A stretch of 64,000 nucleotides of DNA from Telmatactis stephensoni (taxonomy: Eukaryota; Cnidaria; Anthozoa; Actiniaria; Isophelliidae): NCBI GenBank assembly GCA_029948255.1, contig JALIZF010001794.1, forward strand, positions 62,001 through 126,000, in the 5' to 3' direction. Shown in pieces: positions 1 to 12,035 of the stretch. The notes below the pieces were generated by a model. It saw only the letters and a list, made by a program, of their open reading frames with translations, was not told the origin of the DNA and did not search any database. The position numbers and the translations under genes were made by a program. The stretch's first letter is position 1; each line of letters opens with the position of its first letter.

Positions 1-18
1 CGACAGTGATCGGCAGTT

Positions 19-1893
19 GTGAAACGAACAGTTTATGCTCAACGCGTTACACACATAAAAAAACGATCAAAAGTGTTTAAATATTATTTTTGAATGATGA
101 GACAAAAGCCTTGATTAAACAATGTGTTTATAGATGTATTAATGGCAGTTTTGAGTTGCAGTTAACTCTCTTGATTTAGTGTCGTGTTCCAAGGGAAAAC
201 CGCCAAATCTATATGAGCGATGTCATGGCGACCAGGCACAAACAGCAACAAACTTGCACATGCATTATTGACTTTTTTTAATTTCACAGTTTAATTTACA
301 GCTCAATTTCCTTTTTTTTTTTCTCGTCATCTTCACAGTTTTATCGGCATCAAATATGACAATAAAGGTGATAGCTGTGAAGCAAGTTTGTTTCTAGTAA
401 TAGCCAGGTGGGAATTAAGCAATTTACAGATGAAAACAATTTGTATGTTAATATGACAAAATCGACATAGTTATTTCAAGAAAGTGTGAAATTAAACATT
501 TAAAAAGTCAATTTAGAAGATCGTTGAAGTGATTAAGGTTTGTTTCCTGATCAGTTCCATCACCCGAAGCTACTAAGTCTATCATATAGCAAACAATGCT
601 TGATTGCTCGTCCTGGGTCACCCGAACTACCTCAGGAACCCCAAAATAGTGTTTTTTCTTTCCGTTTACATGACCGAAAAATGCTCCTAGTGCTAACGAG
701 AGAGGATAATAGTAGAACAACTCTAGTACTTCTAGTACCCGAAGTGAACACATGTATAGAGGGGGGGATAATTCGCCTGCTAGTGCCATGTAAATACCCC
801 CAAGATATCAACTTAAAAACCCTCGCGGGTTTGAAAAACTTGACGTTACAATAAAACAGTAAATTCAACAAAATTTCAATGTGTACTGATCAATAGGTAT
901 CAACTGTTAAATTGTTTCAAAAACAAATATTCAATGGTGTGAGGACAAAAATTCTGAAAGGCATGTAAAGCTGACTGACATGGCTTGCCCATAATCTTGT
1001 AAAAAAAACCCCTGCAATTTCAAAATAATCATAGATGTTCTCCAATATACCAAAAAAGGCTCAAACTTAGCAAAAGAACTAATTTAAAGATGCTCTTTCT
1101 GGATATGTCGACCAAATTGTCGTTACAGTTGATATTTTGATGACGTGTCACCTGACCAGGTCCTGCAGGGTGGGAAGAGGCGGCAATTTGACCAAAGCAT
1201 TAGTTAAGTTGTGTATTCTAATGCATCCTGTTTATGGGACCTGTCTCCGCTATCAAACCAATAAATAGCAGCAAAAACAACAACAAAGAGATGACAGTTT
1301 CCTCGTGCAGGTTGTTTTGTTGTTGTTGTTGTTTTTTGAATGTATTATTGTACACATTTCTTTATCGTGAAAATGTACAACTGGCATTTCGTCCTAAAGG
1401 TCGACAACATAGATGACAGATCTTGTTTGAAGAAACAACATCTCGATAAACATAACATAGTGCTTAGTGATAGGGTGCTACCGTAATAAGCAGAGACCAC
1501 CTAGAGTGAAACGAACAGTTTATACTCAACGCGTTACACCCATAAACAACGATCAAAAGTGTTTAAATATTATTTTCGAATGAGGAGACAATAGCCTTGG
1601 TTAGACAATGTGTTTTTAAATGTATAAATGGCAGTTTTGAGTGTCATGTTCTCTGGGGGGGAAATCTGAGATGTTATGGCGACCAGGAACAAACAGCGAC
1701 GATCCTGCACCTTTTGACTTTTTTTTAATTTCACAGTTTAATTTACAGCTCAATTTCCAATTTTGCTCGTCACCTTCACAGTTTTATCGCTATCAACTAA
1801 TATGACAATTAAGATGATAGCTGTGAAGCAAGATAGTTCCTAGTAATAGGCAGGTGGTATTTAAGCAATTTATAGATGAAAACAATTTGTATG
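19..1893. repeat. spaced direct repeat pair (19-447 and 1506-1893)
   Basis: Two copies of a roughly 0.4-kb sequence lie in the same orientation. Both begin GTGAAACGAACAGTTTAT and end ...GAAAACAATTTGTATG, and they differ by scattered substitutions and small indels. About 1.06 kb of unrelated sequence lies between them. The arrangement resembles terminal repeats of a miniature LTR-type element, but the copies do not start TG or end CA and I see no primer-binding site, so a simple segmental duplication is equally possible. The spacer 448-1505 has no coding sequence I can support; an open frame on the minus strand at 508-789 shows no recognisable motif. Confidence 0.75.
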
Positions 1894-2503
1894 CTAAAAC
1901 ACACCTACAAAAAAGTAGTCGTTGTAGCGGCGAACACAGCAGGCATGTGAGCTAAGTGTAGACAATTCACCGAAAGTTTTTACTGCTTGACAAACATCGT
2001 ACATTTATATCGAAGTCCATTTATTTCGTAAACAGATATGCTCACACGCATAGCAAGCACACAGCACACACAGTAAATACATGCAGTAAAATCCTAAACA
2101 GGATAAAATGCATATTACATAGTGATCATTACTTGCGGTCTAAAGTGAGAAATTACAAGTTTGAAGCATAAAAACACACTCACCAATCGATGAGACACTT
2201 AGATCTTGGCAAACACTTACTCACACTTAACAATTACACAGGGATCCCAAAAACATTTACGATACTTATTAAACTCAACTGTTGAGGAACCCTCAACACT
2301 CGTTTCTGATTGGCTGGCGAGCTTTGAATCTGATTTTTTTCGAAAATTAATGTGTATTTTTGATAAAATCTTTGTAAACAAATATTATGTTTTAGTCACC
2401 GTTTCAGTTTCATGGTGTCAATGCGAAAGAGCGTTTCGTCCGTTGTATTTTGTGTTTAGAAACGCGTATTTTTTGTAAGTGTGTTATTAACTGGAAATGT
2501 CAC

Positions 2504-2744
2504 CTTAGGCCCAGTTCAGACGTCGAACTTTTGCCGCGTCGAATCTAATAGTTGCATTTTGCAGATGAGAAGTGCAGCCTCTGAACCAAATGAATTTGAC
2601 AAATTTGATTCAAACTGAATTGTTCAATTTAATACTTACTCAAATCTGTCAAATACAATAGGTTCAGACGCCGCACTTCTCATCTACAAATTGCAACTAT
2701 TAGATTCGACACGGCAAAAGTTCGACGTCTGAACTTGGCCTAAG
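2504..2744. mobile_element. TIR element (MITE), 241 bp
   Basis: The two ends are near-perfect inverted repeats of about 80 bp. The left starts CTTAGGCCCAGTTCAGACG and the right ends CGTCTGAACTTGGCCTAAG. The inner parts of the arms (GTTGCATTTTGCAGATGAGA and its complement) also pair. There is no coding capacity. It looks like a small non-autonomous DNA transposon; the superfamily is not decided because no clear target duplication is visible. Confidence 0.8.
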
Positions 2745-2883
2745 TTCTCGAAGAATGAATGAAAAATACCGCTCGTATTTGATGAAAGAGGCTGAATACC
2801 AATCGTGCAAAATTACGCGTCCCGCCAGACTATAGTACGGTGGCTCATAGGGGCCCTCCACATACAAAAATTTTCATGGCATT

Positions 2884-2978
2884 TATCGCGCGATACACCT
2901 TGTTTCTATCGCGCGATAGTTCGACTTATCGCGCGATAACACAACTTATCGCGCGATAGCACAACTTATCGCGCGATA
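2884..2978. repeat. array of five TATCGCGCGATA palindromes
   Basis: The 12-bp perfect dyad TATCGCGCGATA starts at 2884, 2907, 2927, 2947 and 2967. The last four are spaced exactly 20 bp apart. Spacers are short and partly similar (ACAACT, TCGACT). The core CGCGCG stands out in AT-rich surroundings. It could be a tandem microrepeat or a cluster of protein-binding dyads; nothing shows which. Confidence 0.85.
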
Positions 2979-2984
2979 GTCTTA

Positions 2985-4455
2985 TTACTAGTACTCAGGC
3001 CCCCTACAGCCATTTGCACGTGGACAAGATGAAGGACGAAGTAACGAAGGGGAGTAAACGTTGCTAGGAAATGGACGTTTTTCTCCTTGAAAGCGTAGAG
3101 TTTCCTGTGAAACAATTCTTGCAAAGGCTACAGGAGTGATTGCAATAAGTCTGTGAAATAGTTAGTAGACCAGTAGGCACTAGCAAACTGCCGTAATTTT
3201 GGTTGTTGTTGTTTTGTTTCAGTCAACCTACAAACATGCAATGTTTATAGGCAATTTCTCGATCACTCGCACACCGAACTGAAATTCCTGAAAATTTTAA
3301 TTTGCATAACAGTTGTCATGTATGTCTTATGCTTCGTTAAAAAAAATTCTGGTGATTTGAATAACCAAGGGTTTGAAAGAGCCCAATTTACCGTTACCTT
3401 TATTACTCGTGCCCAGGCCTTAAGGCCGGGAACGAGTTATAAACTGCAAATGTTTTTTTTTTCTTATTATTCTCTGTTCGTCCTGAGGAACTTCTGATTG
3501 GTTAAGAACGTACAAACAATACCCTTCATTCATCACCCTTGAGCGACCGCGAACGCAAGCCAGGAACTTTAGGAATGTAAGATGGCCGACGACAAAGAAA
3601 ATAGCTTTCAGAGACGGGCTTTTCCTGCAGTATAACAATGTAATTGGGAGCTTTTAACTCGAGAGATACCTATATAGTTATAAGAGCTTCAGGATGGGCT
3701 GTTATTTTGAGCTTCATCTCCAATACTTTGACCAAATATCGAACTCTAAATGGAGTACTTGAAAGGAAGCGGCTCGCGATAAAGACTATTTCCTATGGGC
3801 TGGGAATCTACGAATTTCTCATCCTACATGTTGCTAAACAAACAAACATAGGAGCAAGTCAATTATATTCCTCATTCAAGCATTCAAGAGATCTTGAGAG
3901 GTTTTTGTAGTGAATTTTAATTTAATATCGGAATGGCATGAAACTAGATTCTATTGACCTTGTATTTCGCGTTTGGTCACGTAACGTCTTTTATTCATAT
4001 ATATAACATCCGAAACATGAACGAAAAAATACACGATTTGTTATTGTGTCAAATATGCCGTTGTAGAAGTCTGTACAGCAAACAATTGAGATATATAGTG
4101 AAATAAGAAGTTGAATATAAAACTGGTATATTTTTGCATGTTAGAGATATCTAATACCTATGCATGATAATAGATAGACAAAGGCACTAATAGCTGCTGA
4201 CAGACAAACTGACTAATCAAGATATTTTTTAGTTTAAGTTAGCCGATTCAAAAAAGGTCATTTGTTACGGTTAGCTATTTCCCGGAATGGTGAAGAATGC
4301 GTGAAACGGCTGGGGGAAGAGTACGAACGGAGCCGGTCATTGGAGCCTCCAGGGCTCCAGGGGCACGAGTGAACGCACGTGTGCGTCTAGTTCTTGTTTT
4401 GCAACCCAACCATTCCCATTCTACCCCTTGGATACTCAATAAATAAATCAATAAC
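2985..4455. other. no gene recognised
   Basis: This stretch is anonymous sequence. Open frames at 3420-3638 (minus) and 3644-3910 (plus) are short, lack recognisable motifs and are not supported as genes. Confidence 0.5.
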
Positions 4456-4457
4456 TC

Positions 4458-4590
4458 AATAACTCAACAAACAAACAAACAAACAAACAAACAAACAAAC
4501 AAACAAACAAATAAATAACAAATTTTGCACCCAGACCCCCTAGTTGCTTCCGCTTTCGGCGGTCGTTAGCCCCCCCCCCCCCCCCCCCAT
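4458..4590. repeat. (AAAC)n microsatellite and poly-C run
   Basis: An AAAC tetranucleotide run occupies about 4465-4510 and grades into AAAT. After a short gap a homopolymer of about 20 C lies at 4569-4589. The AAAC run may be the 3' tail of a retroposon, but no body is recognisable upstream. Confidence 0.85.
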
Positions 4591-4838
4591 TTTGCTCCGC
4601 GGTCTTGAGGATAATATTTACTACAAAATATGGCGAAAAAATCGTTTTATTTAATGGAGGATTCGGAACCGAACCCTTGCATTTGCTTTACATTGCTTTG
4701 TACGCTGCTCTAAATGATTGGCTGAGGTGCCTGTGTTTGCAGGAGTCAAACTTCAGTCTTCTGCTCGGTCACTGAAGCACTGAAATAAGGCAAACCACAG
4801 GCACCACAAGCTCATTTAACACTGAGGAGGGCGTTTAA

Positions 4839-6486
4839 GGTGGCCCGTACCTATTGATTTGTTGTTGGGCATGAATTTCAATCGCGTCCTTTTACATCAA
4901 AACCTTGTCCGATTTCTGAGATATTTGCAGCCATTTGTCTACAAGCCTTGAAATTTGTACCGGTAATTATTTTTCTGCGAATTAGATCAAGTAATTCGAG
5001 ATATCAGACGATTTTTAAAAATGGCTTTTTGAGAAAAAATGGTCATAAATACAAAATTCCAAGGTGAATTTTTTTCCTATTTCGTTAATCCAGTATAAAG
5101 GCATAGAGGACTACATACAACATGTATCGTGCCAATTAGTGCCTTAGAAGTTGCGATACAAAATTTGTGCTGCCTGTTACGACGCAAAATTATGTAGTCA
5201 AAACTACCGCCAAAATCTCAACAAAATTTCAAAAACAGCGAGAACTATATCTGCTGTAAGAAAGACAAATACCTATTGTAACTTGTGAACAAAATTTGGA
5301 GAGATGAGAAGCTAAACGCCAATGTTATCCTCAAGCAAACATGGGGAGTAATTTATGTGACCACGAGGCGAGCGTTGCGAATTTGTATTACTTCGACTTC
5401 TACAAATTCTGTCGAATTGTTTCGTGAAATTTTCTTGGTATGGGATAGAACAAGATGTGAACATACCTGCTGCCAAGTGTCGTTATGTTTGCTGCACTAG
5501 GTATAATTCAGTAAGCTTCAAAAGTAAGCAACTGCATCGAGTCGACGTTTGAGCTGCCAAGGTAAAGCCCTCATGGTTTGTTAATTTATTCAAAACAACA
5601 CCTTACTATCTGTTGCAAAATTCCACACGGGATTTAGACTCAGAAGCAATTGTATTCAGAGAACTACTGTCTTTATTCCCAAAAGTCTGTATCCCGTGCG
5701 GAATTTTGCAACAGATAGTAAGGTGTCGTTTTGAATAAATTAACAAACCGTGAGGGTTTTACCTTGGCAGCTCAAACGTCGACTTGATGAAGCTGCTTAC
5801 TTTTGAAGCTTACTGAATTATACCTAGTGCAGCAAACACAACGACACTTGGCAACAGGCATGTTCACATCTTGTTCTATCCCATACCAAGAAAATTTCAC
5901 GAAACAATTCGACAGAATTTGTAGAAGTCGAAGTAATACAAATTCGCAACGCTCGCCTCGTGGTCACATAAATTACTCCCCAAGTTTGCTTGAGGATAAC
6001 ATTGGCATTGAGCTTCTCATCTCTCCAAATTTTGTTCACAAGTTACAATAGGTATTTGTCTTTCTTACAGCAGATATAGTTCTCGCTGTTTTTGAAATTT
6101 TGTTGAGATTTTGGCGGTAGTTTTGACTACATAATTTTGCGTCGTAACAGGCAGCACAAATTTTGTATCGCAACTTCTAAGGCACAAATTGGCACGATAC
6201 ATGTTGTATGTAGTCCTCTATGCCTTTATACTTGATTGACGAAATAGGAAAAAAATTCACCTTGGAATTTTGGATTTATGACCAATTTTTCTTAAAAAGC
6301 CATTTTTAAAAATCGTCTGATATCTCGAATTACTTGATCTAATTCGCAGAAAAATAATTACCGGTACAAATTTCAAGGCTTGTAGACAAATGGCTGCAAA
6401 TTTCTCAGAAATCGGACAAGGTTTTGATGTAAAAGGACGCGATTGAAATTCATGCCCAACAAACAAATCAATAGGTACGGGCCACC
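4839..6486. mobile_element. 1.65-kb fully palindromic element flanked by TTAA
   Basis: The element is almost entirely an inverted repeat: arm 4839-5633 pairs with 5691-6486 around a 57-bp centre. It starts GGTGGCCCGTACCTATTG and ends with the complement. TTAA lies directly outside both ends (4835-4838 and 6487-6490), as for piggyBac or Kolobok insertions. The arms carry the same open frame of about 71 codons in mirror image (5285-5500 plus, 5824-6039 minus), which is a by-product of the palindrome. There is no transposase. A related half copy lies at 36066-37740. Confidence 0.85.
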
Positions 6487-6728
6487 TTAAACTCGTTTAT
6501 ACTGGTTTGGGTGTCCTGTGTCGTAGTCAACTTTTATAAGACCATTGGGAGAAAAACAAATCTTGCTAAAAATCAATAAAATTCTGAAAACTTGGATAAA
6601 ATGTCTCTTTTCTTATTTAGATGAGATCTTTTGGAGTCTTTTGAGCTGGATTTTTTGACAGATTTGTACGCGTTTTGTGGGTCTTTCTCGGTTCTTTTTT
6701 TTCACACTGGTTCTTTCTCTCTAGTTAA

Positions 6729-7294
6729 AGTTCACCTAACCCCCTGTTATTTCCAATTTTGATAAAAAGTCCGACCATTTCTAAGAACTTCTACGATAAA
6801 ATGACTCGACTTGAATGAATTCCAAAGCTTATACAAAATTTTGAACATCGGAAAAAAGGGGCTTTGAGCTTCCTGTGGTAGCACACCTGAGAATATATGT
6901 GAACTTGGTTGACTAACTCGATCGCTGAAGTGATGTAGATTTGAATACACTTTGAATTTCACTCAAAGCTGCTGAAAATTGGTTCTTCGTATTTATAGAC
7001 AAAAAAAATGCCCAACAAAAGCTTCAATTCCGAAGAGTCTGAAGTCGGAGTGAATAAATTTCCGCCTGGGTAGACGTCACACTCTTTTGTTTTGCACAAA
7101 AGACTTTGAAACGGACAAATGTGTGTGACGTCTATCCAGGCGTAAGTTTTTTGAAAGTGTTCCATGGAACTCTAAACTTTAAAATTGTGAAAAAATAAAT
7201 GGAATTCATTTAAATTGCGTATTTTTTTCGTACAAGTCCTTAGAAATGCTCGACTTTTTGTCAAAAAGGGAAATAACAGGGGGTTAGGCGCACT
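6729..7294. mobile_element. TIR element flanked by TTAA
   Basis: The ends are inverted repeats of about 30 bp: AGTTCACCTAACCCCCTG on the left, CAGGGGGTTAGGCGCACT on the right. TTAA flanks both sides (6725-6728 and 7295-7298). Inside, 7064-7145 forms a second hairpin (GCCTGG-TAGACGTCACAC and its complement). No transposase is encoded. It is probably a non-autonomous TTAA-type DNA transposon. Confidence 0.75.
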
Positions 7295-7586
7295 TTAACA
7301 AATTCAAGATGGTTTTGAGTTGTCTGTCCTCTTATTGACACACTCTTGACGTCATAAAATGTTCAAAACTCAAGTGGAATCACAAGCGCAGCGAGTATGA
7401 AGTGTTATGAAATACTATATTTACTAAAGTCTGGCAACTTCACCGCTTCGATCATGAAGCGCTTTTGAATGTCTAACAAAATATCCCTAGAAATTGCTTC
7501 TCTCCTGTTCCCCTCTGCTCTTTTAACAATGGAGTTTTTGGGCCGTTTGCTTAAACGGTGCCTAAGTCTTAGACAGTGTTTTTCTG

Positions 7587-7722
7587 TATTCTAATTACCG
7601 GAAATAAAGACGGATAATTAACATAACAATGAGATCCCACAATGCTTTGCAACGCATATATTAATCAGCCCTCAGGCTTTTGTCACAGTTCCTCTTGACA
7701 ACCGAGGAGCAAACATCTCGAC
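7587..7722 (+). repeat. A1 split direct repeat
   Basis: This block begins TATTCTAATTACCGGAAATA and ends ...GCAAACATCTCGAC. It matches 15423-15558 almost base for base. It forms the left end of the inferred Ngaro/PAT-like element. Confidence 0.85.
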
Positions 7723-7768
7723 TTTTGGAATCTTTCCTGATCACGACACGCCGTCATCTCACTTATGG

Positions 7769-7855
7769 ATGTTCAATTTCCTCGAGTTAACGATCAAGCA
7801 GCCGGCGTTGCTCATGCAAGGTCAATTCCCCCCAAAAGGAAACCTTGAGGTAGGT
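7769..7855 (+). pseudogene. possible first exon of the split-repeat retroelement
   Basis: A short frame starts at an ATG about 45 bp after the A1 repeat and begins MDVQFPRVNDQAAGVAH. It runs about 28 codons to a stop that overlaps a splice-donor-like GGTAGG. Its position just inside the left repeat is where gag should start in this type of element. There is no domain evidence. Confidence 0.25.
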
Positions 7856-7867
7856 TCTAATTCAACT

Positions 7868-9040
7868 TAATCGGTACGCTGTGTGTTCGTACAAGCTCAT
7901 TTTCTTTTACAAATGTAGTGTTGCACGCTGTGTGTTCGTGCTAGGAGATATATTTCTGAAAGCCCCTAAGAGAACCACACCAAATAACGTCCAGTTGATT
8001 GTATTGCCCCGAAATCGTACCAGGATTAGAACGCTGTTAGAATTGCCCAGAAGCTCATTTGTTTCAGTTACCACCCAAAGAGTCAAACAACATTGTAAGT
8101 CAAAAACTGAACTGACTACGCTTAATCGGTACGCTGTGTGTTCGTACAAGCCTATTCCCTTTTACCGGTTTAAATGTAGTGTTGCACGCTGTGTGTTCGT
8201 GCTAGGAGATCTCGAGTATATTAAGGCCTGGGTCAATCGCTAATTGTATAAATTTTGGATAAAAAAATATTTTGAAGACATAGAACATCTAAATGAACGT
8301 TTTTCTTCTATAAGTTACTAAACTCGACGTCCTTAATTTTTTGAGGGTACTTTTATGATGTCACGTGACCTGATGACGTCACAGTGATCAAATATTGTAT
8401 TGTAAACTTCAAAGCAAAATGCGGTCGTGGGTATAACCCCAGTCTTCAAAGTAACCATGCTTAACTATGAGCCTTAATGTGCTTCCAAACAAACAACCCG
8501 CAAAACCTGACTACAGTTTTGCTTTAGTGAGATAAAGCCCAAAACAGGTCACGTGACTTTTACTTACTTCTTTTAAAAATGGAAAAACTCAACAATGTAA
8601 AGTGGATGACAAGTTTTTCGGGCTGTATGTTGTGAAGCACATTCAGGCTCACAGTTAAGCATGGTTACTTTGAAGTCTTTAGAAATAACCGCGACCGCAT
8701 TTTGCTTTGAAGTTTACAACACAATATTTGATCACTGTGACGTCATCAGGTCACGTGACATCATAAACGTACCCTCAAAAAATTAAGGACGTCGAGTTTA
8801 GTAACTTATAGAAGAAAAAAGTTCATTTAGATGTTCTATGTCTTCAAAATAATTTTTATTCGAATTTTAAGTTATTAACGATTGACCCAGGCCTTAATAT
8901 ACTCGAGATATATTTCTGAAAGCCCCTAAGAGAACCACACCAAATAACGTCCAGTTGATTGTATTGTCCCAAAATCGAATCAGCTAGAACGCTGTTAGAA
9001 TAACCCCAAAATCTCATTTGTTTTTGACTTTTAATTTGCA
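7868..9040. repeat. about 253-bp tandem duplication, second copy split by a palindrome
   Basis: A unit starting CTTAATCGGTACGCTGTGTG at 7868 recurs at 8121. The second copy is interrupted at 8210 (...GCTAGGAGAT) and resumes at 8908 (ATATATTTCTGAAAGCCCC), so the 8211-8907 element inserted after the duplication. A shorter echo, ACGCTGTGTGTTCGT, also repeats within each unit. Open frames here are not supported as genes. Confidence 0.75.
8211..8907. mobile_element. 697-bp palindromic element
   Basis: Arms 8211-8400 and 8718-8907 are long near-perfect inverted repeats starting CTCGAGTATATTAAGGCC. The middle also pairs (AGTAACCATGCTTAACT near 8450 with its complement near 8655). The uninterrupted twin at 7950 shows the empty site GAGAT/ATATTT, so the boundaries are well defined. 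TTAA lies inside the termini, not outside. No coding sequence. Confidence 0.85.
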
Positions 9041-10225
9041 CACTGTGTGTCGTGCTTAAGTGTCATTGACTCTAAATATCAAATATACGGCGGCCATTCC
9101 AAAAATTAGATTTTCTTGAAACTCTACATACAGTTTCCCTATACCTACCTATGAAGAAATACCCATATGACTAGGTGTGGAAGCCTTTGGTTTCCATGGC
9201 AACGCACATGCCTTATTTTGGGCCAGTTTTGATCAAAAACACTCCCAAATTTCCAACTTTTTAATACCTCACTGTAACTAGGTTACCTAATGCCTGAAAA
9301 TAATTTTAATATCCTAGAAAAGATCAATCTTTTGCTATTCGTTTGGTTGCCTTTGTGTCTCAATTGTTGCCTTGGCAACCGAATACAGGTATTTTAAACA
9401 TTACATGGTTTTCGAGTTTTGAAAATTGCTGAATTTTGACCAAATTTAGGGATCCATAACTCTGGTGGTAACGCTGAAATCGTAAAGCAACTGACATCAT
9501 GTGAACACTTTATCTTAGCCTTTGCCAGGAATTGTTTTATATTTTTGGGCAATCAAATAATAACGATGTCACGCTGCTTTAAACTAACCCATCTATTGCA
9601 ATTGCAGGAAATATGACCTCGCATTTTGTTCTGATTTTTATGGTTAAATCCTCTTTACTTGGCTTGAGAAAGTGATGAATAAGGGCTCTAATGACAACAA
9701 TTTATGTTTTTATCAATTTCAAAGACATATTGATCAGTTAACTGACGGGTCTTGCAACTGAAATATGCTAATTAGCCTGCTTCGACCCCAACTTTTACTG
9801 CATCATAGTTCCAAAATTTTCAATCACCACAACGTAAATTTGGCGCTATAAGTAGACTTACCTTGACTCAAAGCAAAAATATATCATCAAAGAATAATTG
9901 TTCTCCATGTTGAAAGCATTGGCAACCGAATCAGTCCAAGAGAAACGTGACAACGCCAATGAAGTCCAGCTTCATAATTCACGGCAACTTTCAAACATCT
10001 CTTTCTGCATTACTTGATAATGCTTCATAAGAAGTCTTAGCATATCCATCAGAGGTCAGTCAAGTCCAAAATCCTCTTTGAAGAAGCCATTTCAGGAGGA
10101 AAAATCAAGCGAAAGCTACATAGCTCGAAGACTTTAAAAATATGTACCGCTGATCACGTCAATAATCACTCAAGGCTCACCACAGGTAACCCAGATATTC
10201 GATATTTGGCTTCGTTCTCTGCTTT

Positions 10226-10316
10226 TTGGGGGAGGGAGGCGCAGGAAAGGAAGGAAGAAGGAAAGGAAGGAGGAAGGAAGAAACGAGGGAGGAAAGGAAG
10301 GAAGGAAGGAGGGGGG
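10226..10316 (+). repeat. (GGAA)n-type microsatellite in left arm
   Basis: A purine-rich GGAAGGAAGGA run of about 90 bp is the counterpart of the much longer pyrimidine run at 12036-12292. The lysine/glutamate/arginine-rich frames through it are translation artefacts of the repeat. Confidence 0.9.
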
Positions 10317-10329
10317 CATTGAGGGGTCT

Positions 10330-10615
10330 GGCCGGTACACCGCAACACCGCAATAAATGTCAACACTGCAAAAAAACTCGACGGAACACCGTCACCGCAT
10401 TTTTTCAAGAGGATTGTGATAAAACATTTTTGTTGGACATTGAAATCGCAATGCCGCAAAAAAAAAAATTCGCTTCACCGTACATCGCACACAAAATAAC
10501 GCGGTAAACATTGCACATCGCAAGGTTTGTGATCACCGCAACAACGCATTTTTTCAGCCTCGTTCACCGCAACACCGCACTAAAAAAGGCCAACACCGCA
10601 CCACCGCAAACCCCA
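10330..10615 (+). repeat. degenerate CACCGCAACACCGCA repeat
   Basis: The motif ACCGCAACACCGCA and variants (CACCGCATTTTTTC, ATCGCAATGCCGCAAAA, TTCACCGCAACACCGCAC) recur many times with irregular spacing. The repeat is mostly in the loop of the giant inverted repeat and just enters both arms (complement at 11950-12020). Confidence 0.7.
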
Positions 10616-11490
10616 ATGTCCCCCTCAGGAAAGAAGGGAGGGAGGGAGGGGGATAAAATGAGAAAAAAACAGCAGTGTATTCTGCAGTCTGAATATGCGG
10701 CACAGGTTCAATGATTTTTCTCGGGATCATTTGCATGACGTGGTAATTGGGGATCAATTCGGTGGTGGGGATGACCAGTGGCGGATCCAAGGGGGGGGGG
10801 GGGTGTCCAGGGGGCCAGAGCCCTCCCCTTTTCAGTTGGGTCCTCTTATTATTTTTCTTTCTTTCTCTCTCTCACTCACTCTCTATATCTTGTCTAAACG
10901 TGTAGAACAATATACTTTCCCAAAGCATTACTTTCTAAATGTTGGTTTTATCGATCGTAATTGTTTAGCCCAAATTTCGCGCCCGCTTCGCTCGCGAAAA
11001 AGGATAACTATAAAATAAGTTGTTTTAGCCTTTCAGAATTTGATGGCTTGCTACAGCCCTGTGATGTTACTTTAGAAGGGGGCTTGAGGAAATTATGCCC
11101 TCTGTGTTTTGTAAAATGGTGCACCCCCCTTTCAAAAGGTCTAGATAGGTACAACTAGTCATGTTTAAATTTGACTGACGATTACACTGAATTGCATAAA
11201 TAATTTGTTATCCTGTATATTTATTTCAGTTCGATGCACATGCTTCTGACCAGATGCTTCGGCTTCTTTCAAACCATGTGATTCAGTGTTAGGGTATTTA
11301 GTGATAGCTTAGTTTTATTGATTAGGTGTCCTAAAGTGTCTTTCAGTCAGCTTAGCGTTAATTGTCAAAAATTTTGCCTTAAATTGAGAAACACAACAAA
11401 GTTAAGATTAATAACTGAATCACAATACAATTTTCAGATATTGTACCTATTATTTTCGTACGTTTGTGGAGTTCCTCAAGTGTTTGATAA

Positions 11491-11678
11491 TAGAGTGGAT
11501 TTCGTATGACTTTGAAAAACTACGGCACGGTCACGGCACGGCACGGCCACGGCACGGAACCTCGCCTGCTGATTTCTTTACAAATTTGTGAAGAAATCAG
11601 CAGGCGAGGTTCCGTACCGTGTCCGTGCCGTGCCGTGACCGTGCCGTAGTTTTTCAAAGTCATACGAAATCCACTCTA
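11491..11678. mobile_element. palindromic MITE with TAGAGTGG ends
   Basis: The 188-bp element is a nearly perfect palindrome. Its ends read TAGAGTGGATTTCGTATGAC and the complement, and its inner arms are rich in CACGGCACGG. The terminal TA may be the target duplication. It shares the TAGAGT...TTTC terminus with elements at 22147, 22520 and 22844. Confidence 0.85.
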
Positions 11679-12035
11679 GTCCGACAGGAATTCAGTATAT
11701 ATTATCATAAACCAAGTGCATTTTACTTCCACTGATTTCAATCTCTCACTTTACTTCCCTTTCAATCTCTCACTGTACAGTGTACTGTACTTCTTTATCA
11801 GGACGACTTGCAAGGACAAAGCATTACTAACAAGGGCATGCAATGCCTGAAGATATGGAGCCTTTCGTTTTCCAGTAGCAACAACCTCTACCTCTAAGTC
11901 AAACTCTTCCCACATAAGTTTCACATACAAAGAAGACTGCGATGAAACAGTTCCTTCCTTCCTTTTGCGGTGTTGCGGTGATGACATTTATTTCTTTGCG
12001 GTGTTGCGGTGTACCGGCCAGACCCCTCAATGCCC

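Noticed and set aside
508..854. Overlapping open frames on both strands in the spacer of the first direct repeat
   Set aside because: No recognisable motif, no splice or start context, and competing frames on both strands.
19..1893. LTR pair of a full retrotransposon
   Set aside because: Only about 1 kb lies between the repeats, no gag or pol motif is present, and the ends are not TG...CA.
2884..2978. CRISPR-like array
   Set aside because: Eukaryotic context; the repeat is a 12-bp palindrome with 8-bp spacers, far too short for a CRISPR array, and no cas genes are present.
5285..6051. 71-82 codon frames in mirror image
   Set aside because: Both arise from the palindromic arms of the 4839-6486 element; no family motif is present.
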